Positions 1-9,418 are shown, numbered from the stretch's first letter. The stretch is DNA of 64,000 nucleotides from Flavobacteriaceae bacterium (GCA_018608625.1 JABAZC010000058.1:22333-86332), one strand, 5' to 3'. The notes: a model not told the origin generated them from the sequence alone. A program made the numbers and translations.

Positions 1-1055
1 TGGTCTTCAATCACAAGAAAATCTGATGCTACTAATTTCTTAGCGTTTTCAAGAAGCTGATTTTTAATTTTAATCCCGTATTCGGTTTCTATTTTTTGGA
101 GAGAGACACCCCATATAGTTCGTAATCCCGTCATTACATATTCGTTAAATCTATTTTCAATGGACAGAATTTCTGACTCAGAAGGCAAGACGGAGGCTTC
201 TATGGATTTGATATACTTAGAGTTGTTTGCTATATTCCAGCTTCTTTTTTTTCCGTCAAAGGAATGCGCTGATGGACCGACCCCTAAATAAGGCTTCCCC
301 AGCCAGTAACTAGTATTATGTTTAGAGAAATACCCAGGGCTTCCAAAGCTACAAGTTTCGTAGTGAATTAGACCTTGTTGTGAGGTTTCCTCGATTAGAA
401 CTTTAAAATGCTGTGCCGCTAACTCATCATCCATGGGTGGATGGCATCCCTTTTTGATGAAATGCTCTAATACTGTTTGGGGCTCCACCGTCATAGCGTA
501 GCAGGATAGGTGTTTGACTCCAAAACTGAAAGCAGTTTGTAAATTATGACTCCAAAGTTCAACTGTCATGGCGGGCATTCCGTAAATTAAATCAATCGTG
601 ATATTATCAAAATATGAAGCAGCAATTTTTAAACATTGTTTAGCCTCCTCGGAATCGTGAGCTCGATTCATGGATACTAAATCCGAATCATGAAAGGATT
701 GTATCCCAATACTCAGTCGATTAATACGAGTTTTTGAGAGAGCTATTATGGTGTCTGAATCTAGATCATCTGGATTGGCTTCTAATGTGACTTCAGGGTT
801 AATAGAAACATTGTAAATATCATAAATAACATCAAGGATTATTGATAATTCGGAAACTTCTAAAACAGTTGGCGTTCCACCTCCAAAGTAAATAGTTTGA
901 ATTTCTTTAGTGGAATATTCATAACTCCGAAGCTTAAGCTCTTGACAAACCGCTTTAATAAAAGACAATTTTGAGTTTTGATTTGTAGAAAAGTGAAAGT
1001 TACAATAGTGACATGCTTTTTTACAAAATGGTATATGAATATAGATGCCTGACAC
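1..1055 (-). CDS. hemW: HemW-like radical SAM protein (partial, C-terminus off the left edge)
   Basis: This is a radical SAM protein of the HemW family (coproporphyrinogen III oxidase-like, now regarded as a heme chaperone). The N-terminus reads SGIYIHIPFCKKACHYCNFH and contains the CxxxCxxC cluster motif. It is followed by the family signatures YFGGGTPT and LGVGPSAHSFDG. I chose the GTG at 1055 because an in-frame TAA lies 13 codons upstream with no ATG between, and GTG-SGIYIHIPFC matches the usual HemW start. About 351 codons are visible, so only a short C-terminal piece is missing compared with the usual 370-380 residues. The ruvC stop lies about 105 bp upstream on the same strand, so co-transcription is possible. 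Confidence 0.93.
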   Translation of the reverse strand, partial: MSGIYIHIPFCKKACHYCNFHFSTNQNSKLSFIKAVCQELKLRSYEYSTKEIQTIYFGGGTPTVLEVSELSIILDVIYDIYNVSINPEVTLEANPDDLDSDTIIALSKTRINRLSIGIQSFHDSDLVSMNRAHDSEEAKQCLKIAASYFDNITIDLIYGMPAMTVELWSHNLQTAFSFGVKHLSCYAMTVEPQTVLEHFIKKGCHPPMDDELAAQHFKVLIEETSQQGLIHYETCSFGSPGYFSKHNTSYWLGKPYLGVGPSAHSFDGKKRSWNIANNSKYIKSIEASVLPSESEILSIENRFNEYVMTGLRTIWGVSLQKIETEYGIKIKNQLLENAKKLVASDFLVIED

Positions 1056-1160
1056 TAGTGTATGATTTTTGATTAAAGTAAAGGCTTAACACCTAATAAA
1101 TATTGAACGGTTTGACTTAGTGATCGATGAGATTAATTTTAATACGAATCTCTGGGAATA

Positions 1161-1715
1161 TTACTTTTTAACGCGACTTTCATTTTGCTTTACAAAAGCA
1201 CCCCAGCCTGAGTAACTTTTACCTCCTGTGACTTTACCTCTGTTATAAAAATGACAAACAGCAGCCGCTAATCCGTCAGTTGAGTCGAGATTTTTAGGAA
1301 GCTCTTTTAAGTCTAAAAGGCTTTGGAGCATTTTAGCTACTTGCTCTTTACTGGCATTTCCATTGCCTGTAATTGCCATTTTAATTTTTTTAGGCGCATA
1401 CTCAGTTATTGGAATTTCTCTAGAAAGCCCTGCTGCCATAGCAACACCCTGTGCCCTTCCGAGCTTTAGCATACTCTGCACATTTTTTCCAAAAAATGGG
1501 GCCTCAATCGCAATTTCATCAGGATGATATGTGTCGATTAGTTCTATGGTACGCTCAAAGATCAGTTTAAGTTTTAGATAATGGTCATCATATTTTTGAA
1601 GTAATAACTCATTCAATTGTAAAAACTGCATAGACTTACCTGTCACTTTAATTAGCCCAAATCCCATGATGGTGGTTCCGGGGTCTATACCTAATATGAT
1701 TTTATCTTCAGCCAT
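1161..1715 (-). CDS. ruvC: Crossover junction endodeoxyribonuclease RuvC
   Basis: RuvC is the Holliday-junction resolvase that acts with RuvAB in homologous recombination. The 184-residue protein has the RNase H-like fold motifs in order: GIDPGTT with catalytic Asp11, IEAPFFGKN with Glu71, the YAPKKIK strand, and the C-terminal STDGLAAAVCH with Asp144 and Asp147. Length is normal for the family. Its ATG overlaps the stop of the upstream lipoprotein gene by one base (TAATG), which suggests translational coupling. No ruvA or ruvB lies nearby, which is common in this phylum. Confidence 0.97.
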   Translation of the reverse strand: MAEDKIILGIDPGTTIMGFGLIKVTGKSMQFLQLNELLLQKYDDHYLKLKLIFERTIELIDTYHPDEIAIEAPFFGKNVQSMLKLGRAQGVAMAAGLSREIPITEYAPKKIKMAITGNGNASKEQVAKMLQSLLDLKELPKNLDSTDGLAAAVCHFYNRGKVTGGKSYSGWGAFVKQNESRVKK

Positions 1716-2191
1716 TATTTTACAACTAATATTAGTGGAATCTGAAAGGCCGCCTGAACTTGCTGACTCCTTTTAATTGCGGGATAAAGCTTTGGTAAAC
1801 TTGCCAAGCTATTACCAATAATGGAATCTAAGTGTGGGATTTGATCTTGTGTTAATGCTTGTGATTGAATATAGGAAATATTAATATTTCCTATATTTGT
1901 GACTAAAAAATCCATCAAAATAGTGTCACTTACCTTTTGATTCACTACCAACTCATTAGCTTGGAAATAATTAGAAATATGCATCACGACCGTTTGCTCA
2001 AAACAGCTTTTGGTTTCTTGAAAATCAATAGAGGCATCACAGGTTTCGAAAGTTGGGTAACGATCTAGTTCATTCCACTTAAACGTTTTTAATTCTTCAA
2101 TTAAAATAGTTTCAGAGTTTAGCTTCTTTTTCTCAAAATAATTACATGAAAAAAAAGAACCAAAAAACATCAAAATAAACAAATACTTCAT
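1715..2191 (-). CDS. Lipoprotein with a TonB C-terminal-like domain, function unknown
   Basis: The protein has 158 residues. A short hydrophobic signal ends in FFSCN, a lipobox that would lipidate Cys16. The rest resembles a TonB C-terminal domain: a CFEQTVVMHI helix, then a strand (ILMDFLVTNIGNINIS) where TonB proteins have the ...DxxGxVxxxxV strand, and a terminal PAIKRSQQVQAAFQIPLILVVK-type segment like the usual pG..kGkpVkvpftiPi..kl. There is no cytoplasmic anchor, so it is unlikely to energise a receptor in the normal way. It overlaps the ruvC start by one base. The domain assignment is by eye and moderately certain; the function is unknown. Confidence 0.7.
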   Translation of the reverse strand: MKYLFILMFFGSFFSCNYFEKKKLNSETILIEELKTFKWNELDRYPTFETCDASIDFQETKSCFEQTVVMHISNYFQANELVVNQKVSDTILMDFLVTNIGNINISYIQSQALTQDQIPHLDSIIGNSLASLPKLYPAIKRSQQVQAAFQIPLILVVK

Positions 2192-2265
2192 AGAATCGTA
2201 TGAGACTATAAAATTACAATTTTTTATTTTTTAAACACAACCCTGCGTAAACTATTACAAAAAGA

Positions 2266-3876
2266 CTAAACAGATTTTGGTCCGCCGTCTAATATTTCTG
2301 TGTTGGCATAACTTTCAAACTTTTTGAAGTTATCACTGAAAGATTTTGCTAATTTATAAGCTGTTTCATAAAATGCTTTATCATTTTTCCATGTCTTGCG
2401 TGGACTCAAAAATTCTGTGGGTACATTGGGGCACACCCTCGGCTGAAAGACTCCAAATACAGAATGAATATGGTAGTTGTCCTTATTGGTAGCTTCTAAT
2501 GACCCATCTATAGCAGCATTAATCATCGCCCGTGTATACGACAACTTCATGCGAGTCCCTATACCATAAGGGCCTCCAGTCCAGCCTGTATTAACTAGCC
2601 AAACATTAACGCCGGAGGACTTCATTTTAGCACTTAACATTTCTGCGTATTTTGTTGGATGTAAGGGCATAAAAGGAGCCCCAAAACAAGCAGAAAAACT
2701 AGGTACCGGTTCGGTAACACCTGCTTCGGTCCCGGCAACTTTAGCTGTATACCCAGATATAAAATGATACGCCGCTTGACCTGGATTTAACTTTGATATT
2801 GGAGGAAGAACCCCAAAAGCATCAGCAGTAAGAAAGAATATATTTTTAGGATTTTCTCCTATAGAATTTGGCTGAATGTTTTCGATAAAATCAAGGGGAT
2901 AACTAACACGAGTATTTGGAGTAATAGATGTATCCGAGTAGTCTACCTCTCCGTGAACATCTATAATCACATTTTCAAGAATAGCTCCTTTTTTGATGGC
3001 TGAAAAAATTTCTGGTTCACTACTATTCGATAAATTAATGACCTTAGCATAACAGCCGCCTTCAAAATTAAAGATAGTGTTTTCAGCAGTCCAACCATGC
3101 TCATCATCACCAATTAGTTGGCGTGTTTTATCCGTAGATAAAGTGGTTTTTCCAGTCCCTGAAAGGCCAAAAAATATGGCAGTATCCCCTTCTGGCCCTA
3201 CATTGGCACTACAGTGCATTGGAAGGGTGTTTTTGAAAACAGGAAGTATAAAATTTAGCGCCGAAAATATACCTTTTTTAATTTCTCCTGTATAGCCAGT
3301 CCCTCCAATAAGAGCTATCTTCTTAGTAAAGTTTAAAATGGCAAAGTTATGCTGACGCGTAGCATCTAATTCTGGGTCTGCCTTGAACCCAGGGGCATTG
3401 ATCACTGTCCATTCAGGCTCGAAGCCTTCTAATTCGGAGTCTGTTGGCCTTAGAAACATATTATATGCAAAATAATTACTCCATGGATGTTCGTTAATTA
3501 CACGAATATTAGTTCGATATCTAGGGTCTGAGCACGCATAAGAATCTCTTACAAATAATTCTTTATGACTTAGATAAGCAGTGACTTTATCGTAGAGCAA
3601 ATCAAAGTTCTCAATAGAAAATGGGATGTTAACATCCCCCCACCAAACACGGTCTTTAGTAATTGTGTCTTTTACAATAAAACGATCTTTTGGAGAACGG
3701 CCAGTAAACTCCCCTGTTCGTATTGCCAAGGCTCCTGTTTTGGTTTCTACACCCTGTTTGTTATTAACTACGCACTCATGCAATTCAGTTGCTGATAGCT
3801 GATAATTAACTTTTTTTGAACTTATAGAATAGGGATTTAACGAAATCGTTTTCGTAACTGAACCAGGATATAACAT
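2266..3876 (-). CDS. pckA: Phosphoenolpyruvate carboxykinase (ATP)
   Basis: PckA converts oxaloacetate and ATP to phosphoenolpyruvate, CO2 and ADP, the first committed step of gluconeogenesis from TCA-cycle intermediates. The 536-residue protein has the family markers: RTGEFTGRSPKDRF near the N-terminus, the substrate-site GGTGYTGEIKKG, the kinase-1a P-loop GLSGTGKTTLS beginning at Gly237, and the metal-binding IGDDEHGW. Length is as expected. It stands alone; a TACTTTTG -7 box lies about 25 bp upstream of the ATG on the same strand. Confidence 0.97.
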   Translation of the reverse strand: MLYPGSVTKTISLNPYSISSKKVNYQLSATELHECVVNNKQGVETKTGALAIRTGEFTGRSPKDRFIVKDTITKDRVWWGDVNIPFSIENFDLLYDKVTAYLSHKELFVRDSYACSDPRYRTNIRVINEHPWSNYFAYNMFLRPTDSELEGFEPEWTVINAPGFKADPELDATRQHNFAILNFTKKIALIGGTGYTGEIKKGIFSALNFILPVFKNTLPMHCSANVGPEGDTAIFFGLSGTGKTTLSTDKTRQLIGDDEHGWTAENTIFNFEGGCYAKVINLSNSSEPEIFSAIKKGAILENVIIDVHGEVDYSDTSITPNTRVSYPLDFIENIQPNSIGENPKNIFFLTADAFGVLPPISKLNPGQAAYHFISGYTAKVAGTEAGVTEPVPSFSACFGAPFMPLHPTKYAEMLSAKMKSSGVNVWLVNTGWTGGPYGIGTRMKLSYTRAMINAAIDGSLEATNKDNYHIHSVFGVFQPRVCPNVPTEFLSPRKTWKNDKAFYETAYKLAKSFSDNFKKFESYANTEILDGGPKSV

Positions 3877-3900
3877 TTTGTGATAATTTGATTTACATTA

Positions 3901-3908
3901 CAAAAGTA
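3901..3908 (-). promoter_or_regulatory. pckA promoter, -7 box
   Basis: On the minus strand this reads TACTTTTG, a perfect match to the Bacteroidota -7 consensus TAnnTTTG, 24 bases upstream of the pckA ATG. I see no clear TTG -33 element at the expected distance. Confidence 0.55.
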
Positions 3909-3933
3909 TTGATTAAAATTAAGACGACCGTAT

Positions 3934-4320
3934 TTAACTTTTATTTCTTAAGTTATATACAAACAAACTAATCCAAGCACTAATGAGAAACAAGCCTCCT
4001 AAGGGAGTAATAAACCCAATGAATTTAAATTCAAATGTGGTCAAGTCGTTAGTAGCCAATAAATAAATAGATCCAGAAAACAGCAAAACACCCACAAGAA
4101 TTAACTTAAATAAAAGGGACTGTTGTTTGCTAGTTAAACGATTTGTAGAAGCAATGTAAAACAGTAAAAAAGCATGGTACATCTGATAGCGAATTCCAGT
4201 ACCTAAACTATCCATTGCGGAGTGACTAAGAACCGGTTTAAGGCCATGGGCCGCAAAAGCCCCAAGAATTACAGCAAGCCCACCAGTAATACTGGCCAAT
4301 AAAATTATTTTCCGTTCCAT
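3934..4320 (-). CDS. DUF423 family small membrane protein
   Basis: This is a small integral membrane protein of the DUF423 (YgdD-like) family. It begins MERKIILLASITGGLAVILG, followed by the family hallmark GAFAAHGLK and GIRYQMYHAFLL, and has four hydrophobic segments over about 128 residues. The open frame continues seven codons upstream to a TTG, but the ATG at 4320 gives the usual family N-terminus, so I chose it. The biochemical role of the family is not established. The gene diverges from the saccharopine dehydrogenase gene. Confidence 0.88.
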   Translation of the reverse strand: MERKIILLASITGGLAVILGAFAAHGLKPVLSHSAMDSLGTGIRYQMYHAFLLFYIASTNRLTSKQQSLLFKLILVGVLLFSGSIYLLATNDLTTFEFKFIGFITPLGGLFLISAWISLFVYNLRNKS

Positions 4321-4393
4321 ATATAAATATAAAGTGCTCAATTTACTACATTAGTACACAAACTAACAATAAAAATAAGAATCTCTAATAAAT

Positions 4394-5758
4394 ATGCGTA
4401 AAATTTTAATCATTGGAGCTGGTAAATCGGCTTCTTTCCTTGTAAGATATTTTTTAGATAAATCCATTTCTGAAAAACTAGACATAACCATTGGAGATTT
4501 GGACCTATCAAATGCTGAAAAATGGATTATAAATAATCCAAATGCTCATACATTAAAACTAAACATATTTGAAGAAGAAGCCCGTAAGAAGGCTATTAAA
4601 AGTGCTGATATTGTGGTGTCAATGTTGCCTGCTAGATTTCATATAGAGGTAGCAAAAGACTGTTTATCGCTTGGAAAACACATGGTGACAGCATCTTATG
4701 TTAGCAAAGAAATGCAAGCTCTGGATGAAGAAGCAAAGTTTAAAAATCTAGTATTTTTAAATGAGATTGGAGTCGATCCAGGGATTGACCACATGAGTGC
4801 AATGCAGGTCATTGATCGCATTCGTGAATCGGGAGGTAAAATTTTATTGTTTGAATCTTTTACAGGCGGACTAATGGCTCCTGAAAGCGACACTAACCTT
4901 TGGAACTATAAGTTTACATGGAACCCACGCAATGTTGTTTTGGCAGGCCAAGGCGGTGCTGCGAAATTCCTTCAAGAGGGTAGGTTTAAATACATTCCCT
5001 ACCACCGTCTATTTAGAAGAACTGAGTTTCTGGAGGTTGATGGATATGGACGGTTTGAAGCATATGCCAATCGCGACTCCCTAAAATACAAAGAGATTTA
5101 TGGATTGGATACTATAAAAACACTCTATAGAGGTACAATTAGACGAGTTGGATTTGGTAGAGCATGGCAAATCTTTGTAATCTTAGGTCTAACTGATGAT
5201 AGCTATAAAATAGCAGATAGCGAAAATATGAGCTATCGTGACTTCATTAATTCATTTCTGCCTTACAGCCCTACAGACTCAGTTGAATTAAAACTAAGAT
5301 ATAAACTTAAAATAGACCAAGATGATATCTTGTGGGAGAAACTAGAAGAATTAGATGTTTTTAATGCTGAAAAAAAAGTAACATTAAAAAATGCATCTCC
5401 AGCTCAAATTCTACAAAAAATACTTTTAGACAGCTGGAGCTTAAAACCTAAAGATCAAGATATGATCGTAATGTATCATAAGTTTGGGTATGAGTTAAAC
5501 GGAGAAAAACATCAAATTGATGCTACCATGGTTTGTACTGGAGATGATCAAACATTTACCGCGATGGCCAAAACAGTAGGTTTACCGGTCGGAATTGCAA
5601 CATTAGCTATACTAAACAATAAAATTAAAAGATATGGGGTTCAAATCCCAACAAATAAAGATATATACAAACCCATATTAAGCGAACTAGAGAGTTTCGG
5701 TGTCATATTTAAAGAAAAAGAAGTGAAATACCTTGGATATAACCCATTAAATATATAA
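4394..5758 (+). CDS. Saccharopine dehydrogenase family protein (Lys9-like)
   Basis: The 454-residue protein belongs to the NAD(P)-dependent saccharopine dehydrogenase (glutamate-forming) family. It has an N-terminal Rossmann motif, ILIIGAGKSASFLVRYF, with an acidic GDLD after the second strand, then VVSMLPARFHIEVAKDCL and the family signature NEIGVDPGIDHMSAM around residue 125. The closing segment (GLPVGIATLAILNNKI) is also typical. The likely role is lysine catabolism or an aminoadipate-semialdehyde linked dehydrogenase step, but substrate cannot be fixed from sequence. An Lrp/AsnC regulator follows 63 bp downstream on the same strand and is a plausible sensor of the amino acid involved. Confidence 0.88.
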   Translation: MRKILIIGAGKSASFLVRYFLDKSISEKLDITIGDLDLSNAEKWIINNPNAHTLKLNIFEEEARKKAIKSADIVVSMLPARFHIEVAKDCLSLGKHMVTASYVSKEMQALDEEAKFKNLVFLNEIGVDPGIDHMSAMQVIDRIRESGGKILLFESFTGGLMAPESDTNLWNYKFTWNPRNVVLAGQGGAAKFLQEGRFKYIPYHRLFRRTEFLEVDGYGRFEAYANRDSLKYKEIYGLDTIKTLYRGTIRRVGFGRAWQIFVILGLTDDSYKIADSENMSYRDFINSFLPYSPTDSVELKLRYKLKIDQDDILWEKLEELDVFNAEKKVTLKNASPAQILQKILLDSWSLKPKDQDMIVMYHKFGYELNGEKHQIDATMVCTGDDQTFTAMAKTVGLPVGIATLAILNNKIKRYGVQIPTNKDIYKPILSELESFGVIFKEKEVKYLGYNPLNI

Positions 5759-5821
5759 TTTAGTTATGAATTGATACATGTTTAACACTATTAATTCGTA
5801 AACCCATTAAATTAAGCACTA

Positions 5822-6283
5822 TTGAGCAAAAAAACTGAAATAGATGGTATTGATAAAACCATTTTAAGAGCCTTAATGAAGGACGCCCGAACTCCCGTTT
5901 TAGAAATTGCAAGAGCCGTGGGTATTTCTGGCGCTGCAATTCACCAAAGACTAAGAAAACTAGAAAGCTCAGGTCTTATCGCAGGCTCTAAATTTATAAT
6001 AAACCCCAAAGCACTCGGCTACACCACTATGGCATTTGTAGGTGTATTTCTTGATAAAGCCAAAAGTAATTCTGATGCCGTCAAACAACTCAAAAGAATT
6101 CCAGAAGTGCTAGAATGCCATTATACAACCGGAAATTGGAGCGTCCTAATTAAAATTCTCTGCAAAGATAACGAGCACCTAATGTCTGTTTTAAATAAAG
6201 AAATTCAAACTATTTCTGGCGTGTCACGAACAGAAACATTTATTTCATTAGAACAACAGATTGATCGGCAAATTAAAATCTAG
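5822..6283 (+). CDS. Lrp/AsnC family transcriptional regulator
   Basis: This 153-residue regulator has the Lrp/AsnC layout. An N-terminal winged helix-turn-helix (IDKTILRALMKDARTPVLEI, then VGISGAAIHQRLRKLESSGLI) precedes a C-terminal RAM/ACT-like ligand-binding domain (VGVFLDKAKS to the C-terminus). The start is the TTG at 5822: an in-frame TAA lies two codons upstream, no ATG precedes the HTH in frame, and TTG-SKKTEIDGIDKTIL gives a normal N-terminus. Proximity to the saccharopine dehydrogenase gene suggests a link to lysine or another amino acid; this is inference. Confidence 0.92.
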   Translation: MSKKTEIDGIDKTILRALMKDARTPVLEIARAVGISGAAIHQRLRKLESSGLIAGSKFIINPKALGYTTMAFVGVFLDKAKSNSDAVKQLKRIPEVLECHYTTGNWSVLIKILCKDNEHLMSVLNKEIQTISGVSRTETFISLEQQIDRQIKI

Positions 6284-6312
6284 CCATAAGAAATCCTAGA
6301 ATCTAAAAAAAA

Positions 6313-6585
6313 CTAACGTTTTCTGTATTTAAAGATAAAGACTAAAAGAGTAAAAGAGGATATTAGAGTGATTGTATTTGCGAATATCATGGACAAACTC
6401 TCCAAATAGATCCCGTAAACTAACCAAAATATAATGCCTATAAAAAACAAAGAAAACGTTGGTAGTGAAAATCCCGAGACATCTTTGGTCTTCCAAGTTT
6501 TATAAACTTGTGGCAAAAACGCATACGTAGTTAAACTCGCAGCTATAAGCCCTACAACTTCGATGTTATCTATATTATCCAACAA
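6313..6585 (-). CDS. SemiSWEET-type sugar transporter (PQ-loop/MtN3)
   Basis: The 90-residue protein is one three-helix bundle, as in bacterial SemiSWEETs. Helix 1 contains the PQ motif (LTTYAFLPQVYKTWKTKDVSG), followed by SLPTFSLFFIGIIFWLVYGI and a third helix with the conserved Asn (MIFANTITLISSFTLL). SemiSWEETs dimerise to form a passive sugar channel in the inner membrane. The start codon lies inside the 3' end of leuS (11-bp overlap), so it is probably translated from the leuS transcript. The substrate is unknown. Confidence 0.9.
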   Translation of the reverse strand: MLDNIDNIEVVGLIAASLTTYAFLPQVYKTWKTKDVSGFSLPTFSLFFIGIIFWLVYGIYLESLSMIFANTITLISSFTLLVFIFKYRKR

Positions 6586-9391
6586 TATTCACGATTTTAC
6601 CTGGCACAACTATTACTTTTTTAGGAGCGCGTCCTGCTAATTGTACTTGTGTTTTTTCATTGGCCATCACTGCTTCTTCAATCGCTTCTTTGCTTAAATC
6701 TAATGACAACTCTATAGTAAAACGTGTTTTTCCATTAAAAGAAACAGGGTATGCCTTTGTGCTTTCAATTAAATGGCTTGCATCAAACTCCGGAAATTTA
6801 GCAGTTGTGATAGACTCTTTATGTCCTAAATACTGCCACAACTCTTCTGCAATATGTGGCGCATAAGGCGCTATTAAAATCAAAAGAGGTTCAAGAATTA
6901 TTTTAGAAGTACACTTTTTAGCGCCTAACTCATTCACGGCAATCATGAAAGTAGACACCGATGTGTTGAACGAAAAGTTTTCTATATCTTCAGTGACTTT
7001 TTTAATCGTTTTATGAAGGGTTTTTAAGTGATCCTTACTTGGGTCAGAATCAATTACGACACTACCGTCCTCACTAATATAGAGCTTCCATAGTTTTTTC
7101 AGAAACCCATGAACCCCTGTAATACCGGCAGTATTCCATGGCTTATATTGCTCCAGTGGCCCTAAAAACATTTCATATAAACGAAGGGAGTCAGCGCCAT
7201 ATTTCTCGCAAATAGCATCTGGATTGACAACATTGTATTTAGATTTTGACATTTTCTCAACCTCTCTTTTTACCTTGAAAAGACGGTTGTCATCGGCAAT
7301 AAACGTTGCTGTATTAAACTCTGATCTCCAAGACTTAAAAGCGTCTATATCCAATTCATCCGATGAGTTCACAAAAGAAACATCTGCATGTATCCACTGA
7401 ATCTTTTCGTCTGTAATTTTGTCTGCAGAGATGAAAGTATTAGTACCTTCAACTCTTCCCACAAACGCACTAGTCCCTAGTATCATCCCCTGATTAATCA
7501 ATTTTTTAGCAAATTCATCAACAGGAACAAAACCTAGATCAAATAAGAATTTTTGCCAAAATCGTGCATACAACAAATGGCCTGTTGCATGCTCACTTCC
7601 TCCAATATACAAATCTACTTCTTTCCAGTAATTTAAGGCCTCTGAACTCGCAAATTCATCAGAATTATGAGCATCCATATAGCGGTTAAAGTACCAAGAA
7701 CTCCCCGCCCATCCAGGCATTGTGTTTAGTTCTAACGGGAAAATAGATTTATAATCAATTCGGCTATTTTCAACTACTTTATTCTTAACGGTATCCCAAG
7801 CCCAAATGTCAGCCCTTGCCAAAGGCGGCTCTCCTTGCTTAGTCGGGAGGTATTTCTCAACCTCTGGGAGCGTAATTGGCAAATGTTCCGCAGCTACCAT
7901 TTGAGGCATTCCGTCCATATAGTAAACAGGGAATGGTTCTCCCCAGTAACGCTGTCTAGAAAAAACTGCATCTCTTAATCTATAATTAGTTTTACCCAAA
8001 CCATGACTTTGAGCTTCTAAAGCGTCAATGGCTTTTTTTAATGCTTCTTTATAGGGCAATCCGGTTAAAAAATCACTACTTGTAATGATCGTGTTAACTT
8101 TGTCTGTGTAGGCCTCTTCACTAATGTCAGCGTCTTCAAATATATTTGGAATTTGGAGGTTAAAGTGTTTAGCAAAGTCATAATCTCTTTGGTCGCCACA
8201 AGGCACAGACATAACTGCCCCTGTTCCATAACCTGCCAATACATAATCTCCAACCCAAACCGGAACTGGTTCCTTGGTAAATGGATGTTCGGCATACGCC
8301 CCAGTAAACACGCCTGATATGCTTTTCACATCCGCCATTCGCTCACGCTCACTTCGCTTGGCAGTTGCGAGAACGTAAGCCTCAACTGCTGCTTTTTGTT
8401 CAGCTGTAGTGATCTGATTGACCAATTCATGCTCTGGTGCTAAGGTCATAAAAGAAACACCAAAAATAGTGTCTGGACGGGTTGTGAAAACCTCAATAGT
8501 GGCGTCATAATCCTTTAAATTAAACAAGACCGAGGCGCCAATAGATTTTCCAATCCAATTTCGCTGACTTTCTTTCAAGGCATCTGTCCAATCAATTGTA
8601 TTGAGCCCTTGTAGAAGCCGCTCCGCATAAGCAGAAATTCGCATGCTCCACTGGGTCATTTTTTTCCTAACTACTTGGTAGCCTCCACGTTCCGAAACGC
8701 CGTCAATAATCTCATCATTAGCCAAGACGGTCCCTAATTCTGGACACCAGTTGACCTCGGTTTCAGCCAAATATGTTAATCGATATTGTAATAATATTTC
8801 TTGTTGTTGCTTTGGAAGGAAAGCATTCCACTGGTCGGCACTAAACGCAAATGTAGAGTCATTACAGACTGCTTGAACATTACTATTCCCTTCACTTGCA
8901 AACAGATGAATAAGTGAGCTAATAGGCGTTGCTTTATCAGTCGATTTATTATACCAAGAATTAAATAATTGAATGAAAATCCATTGGGTCCATTTATAAT
9001 ATTCTGGAGAAGAGGTTCGAACCTCTTTTGACCAATCAAAAGAAAAGCCCATTTGATCGAGTTGACGTCGATAGGTTTTTATATTTGCTTCAGTCGTAAC
9101 CGCTGGATGTTGCCCCGTTTGAATGGCATACTGCTCTGCGGGTAACCCAAAACTATCATAGCCTTGTGGATGTAATACATTGAATCCCTTATGACGCTTA
9201 TAACGGGCATAAATATCTGAAGCAATATAGCCTAAAGGGTGCCCAACATGAAGTCCCGCACCACTTGGATAAGGGAACATGTCTAAGACATAATATTTAG
9301 GTTTACTTGAAGTACTTTCGGCCTGAAACGTTTTGTTTTCAGACCAGTATTTTTGCCACTTAGCTTCAATTTCATTGAAATTGTAAATCAT
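6575..9391 (-). CDS. leuS: Leucyl-tRNA synthetase
   Basis: LeuRS charges tRNA-Leu and edits mischarged tRNA. The HIGH-type motif sits in PSGAGLHVGHPLGY near residue 45. The CP1 editing domain contains the TTRPDTIFG threonine-rich motif, and KMSKSKYNVVNP has its Lys at about residue 713. At 938 residues it is longer than the roughly 860 of E. coli LeuRS. Two insertions are visible, one after WTQWIFIQLFNSWYNK and one before KMSKS, as is usual in Bacteroidota. A TAAATTTG box lies about 20 bp upstream of the ATG, giving a short leader with no hairpin. Confidence 0.97.
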   Translation of the reverse strand: MIYNFNEIEAKWQKYWSENKTFQAESTSSKPKYYVLDMFPYPSGAGLHVGHPLGYIASDIYARYKRHKGFNVLHPQGYDSFGLPAEQYAIQTGQHPAVTTEANIKTYRRQLDQMGFSFDWSKEVRTSSPEYYKWTQWIFIQLFNSWYNKSTDKATPISSLIHLFASEGNSNVQAVCNDSTFAFSADQWNAFLPKQQQEILLQYRLTYLAETEVNWCPELGTVLANDEIIDGVSERGGYQVVRKKMTQWSMRISAYAERLLQGLNTIDWTDALKESQRNWIGKSIGASVLFNLKDYDATIEVFTTRPDTIFGVSFMTLAPEHELVNQITTAEQKAAVEAYVLATAKRSERERMADVKSISGVFTGAYAEHPFTKEPVPVWVGDYVLAGYGTGAVMSVPCGDQRDYDFAKHFNLQIPNIFEDADISEEAYTDKVNTIITSSDFLTGLPYKEALKKAIDALEAQSHGLGKTNYRLRDAVFSRQRYWGEPFPVYYMDGMPQMVAAEHLPITLPEVEKYLPTKQGEPPLARADIWAWDTVKNKVVENSRIDYKSIFPLELNTMPGWAGSSWYFNRYMDAHNSDEFASSEALNYWKEVDLYIGGSEHATGHLLYARFWQKFLFDLGFVPVDEFAKKLINQGMILGTSAFVGRVEGTNTFISADKITDEKIQWIHADVSFVNSSDELDIDAFKSWRSEFNTATFIADDNRLFKVKREVEKMSKSKYNVVNPDAICEKYGADSLRLYEMFLGPLEQYKPWNTAGITGVHGFLKKLWKLYISEDGSVVIDSDPSKDHLKTLHKTIKKVTEDIENFSFNTSVSTFMIAVNELGAKKCTSKIILEPLLILIAPYAPHIAEELWQYLGHKESITTAKFPEFDASHLIESTKAYPVSFNGKTRFTIELSLDLSKEAIEEAVMANEKTQVQLAGRAPKKVIVVPGKIVNIVG

Positions 9392-9410
9392 ATCAACATC
9401 ATTATAACCA

Positions 9411-9418
9411 CAAATTTA
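9411..9418 (-). promoter_or_regulatory. leuS promoter, -7 box
   Basis: The minus strand reads TAAATTTG, matching TAnnTTTG, 19 bases upstream of the leuS ATG. The inferred leader is only about 15 nt, so no leader-based control of leuS is evident. Confidence 0.5.

Noticed and set aside
3077-3295. Plus-strand open frame opposite pckA, and many similar frames opposite other genes
   Set aside because: These are shadows of well-supported genes on the opposite strand and have no protein-like features of their own.
9010-9027. Perfect 18-bp palindrome AAGAGGTTCGAACCTCTT inside leuS
   Set aside because: It lies in conserved coding sequence (KEVRTS). One such palindrome in 64 kb is not far from chance, and no second copy was noticed.
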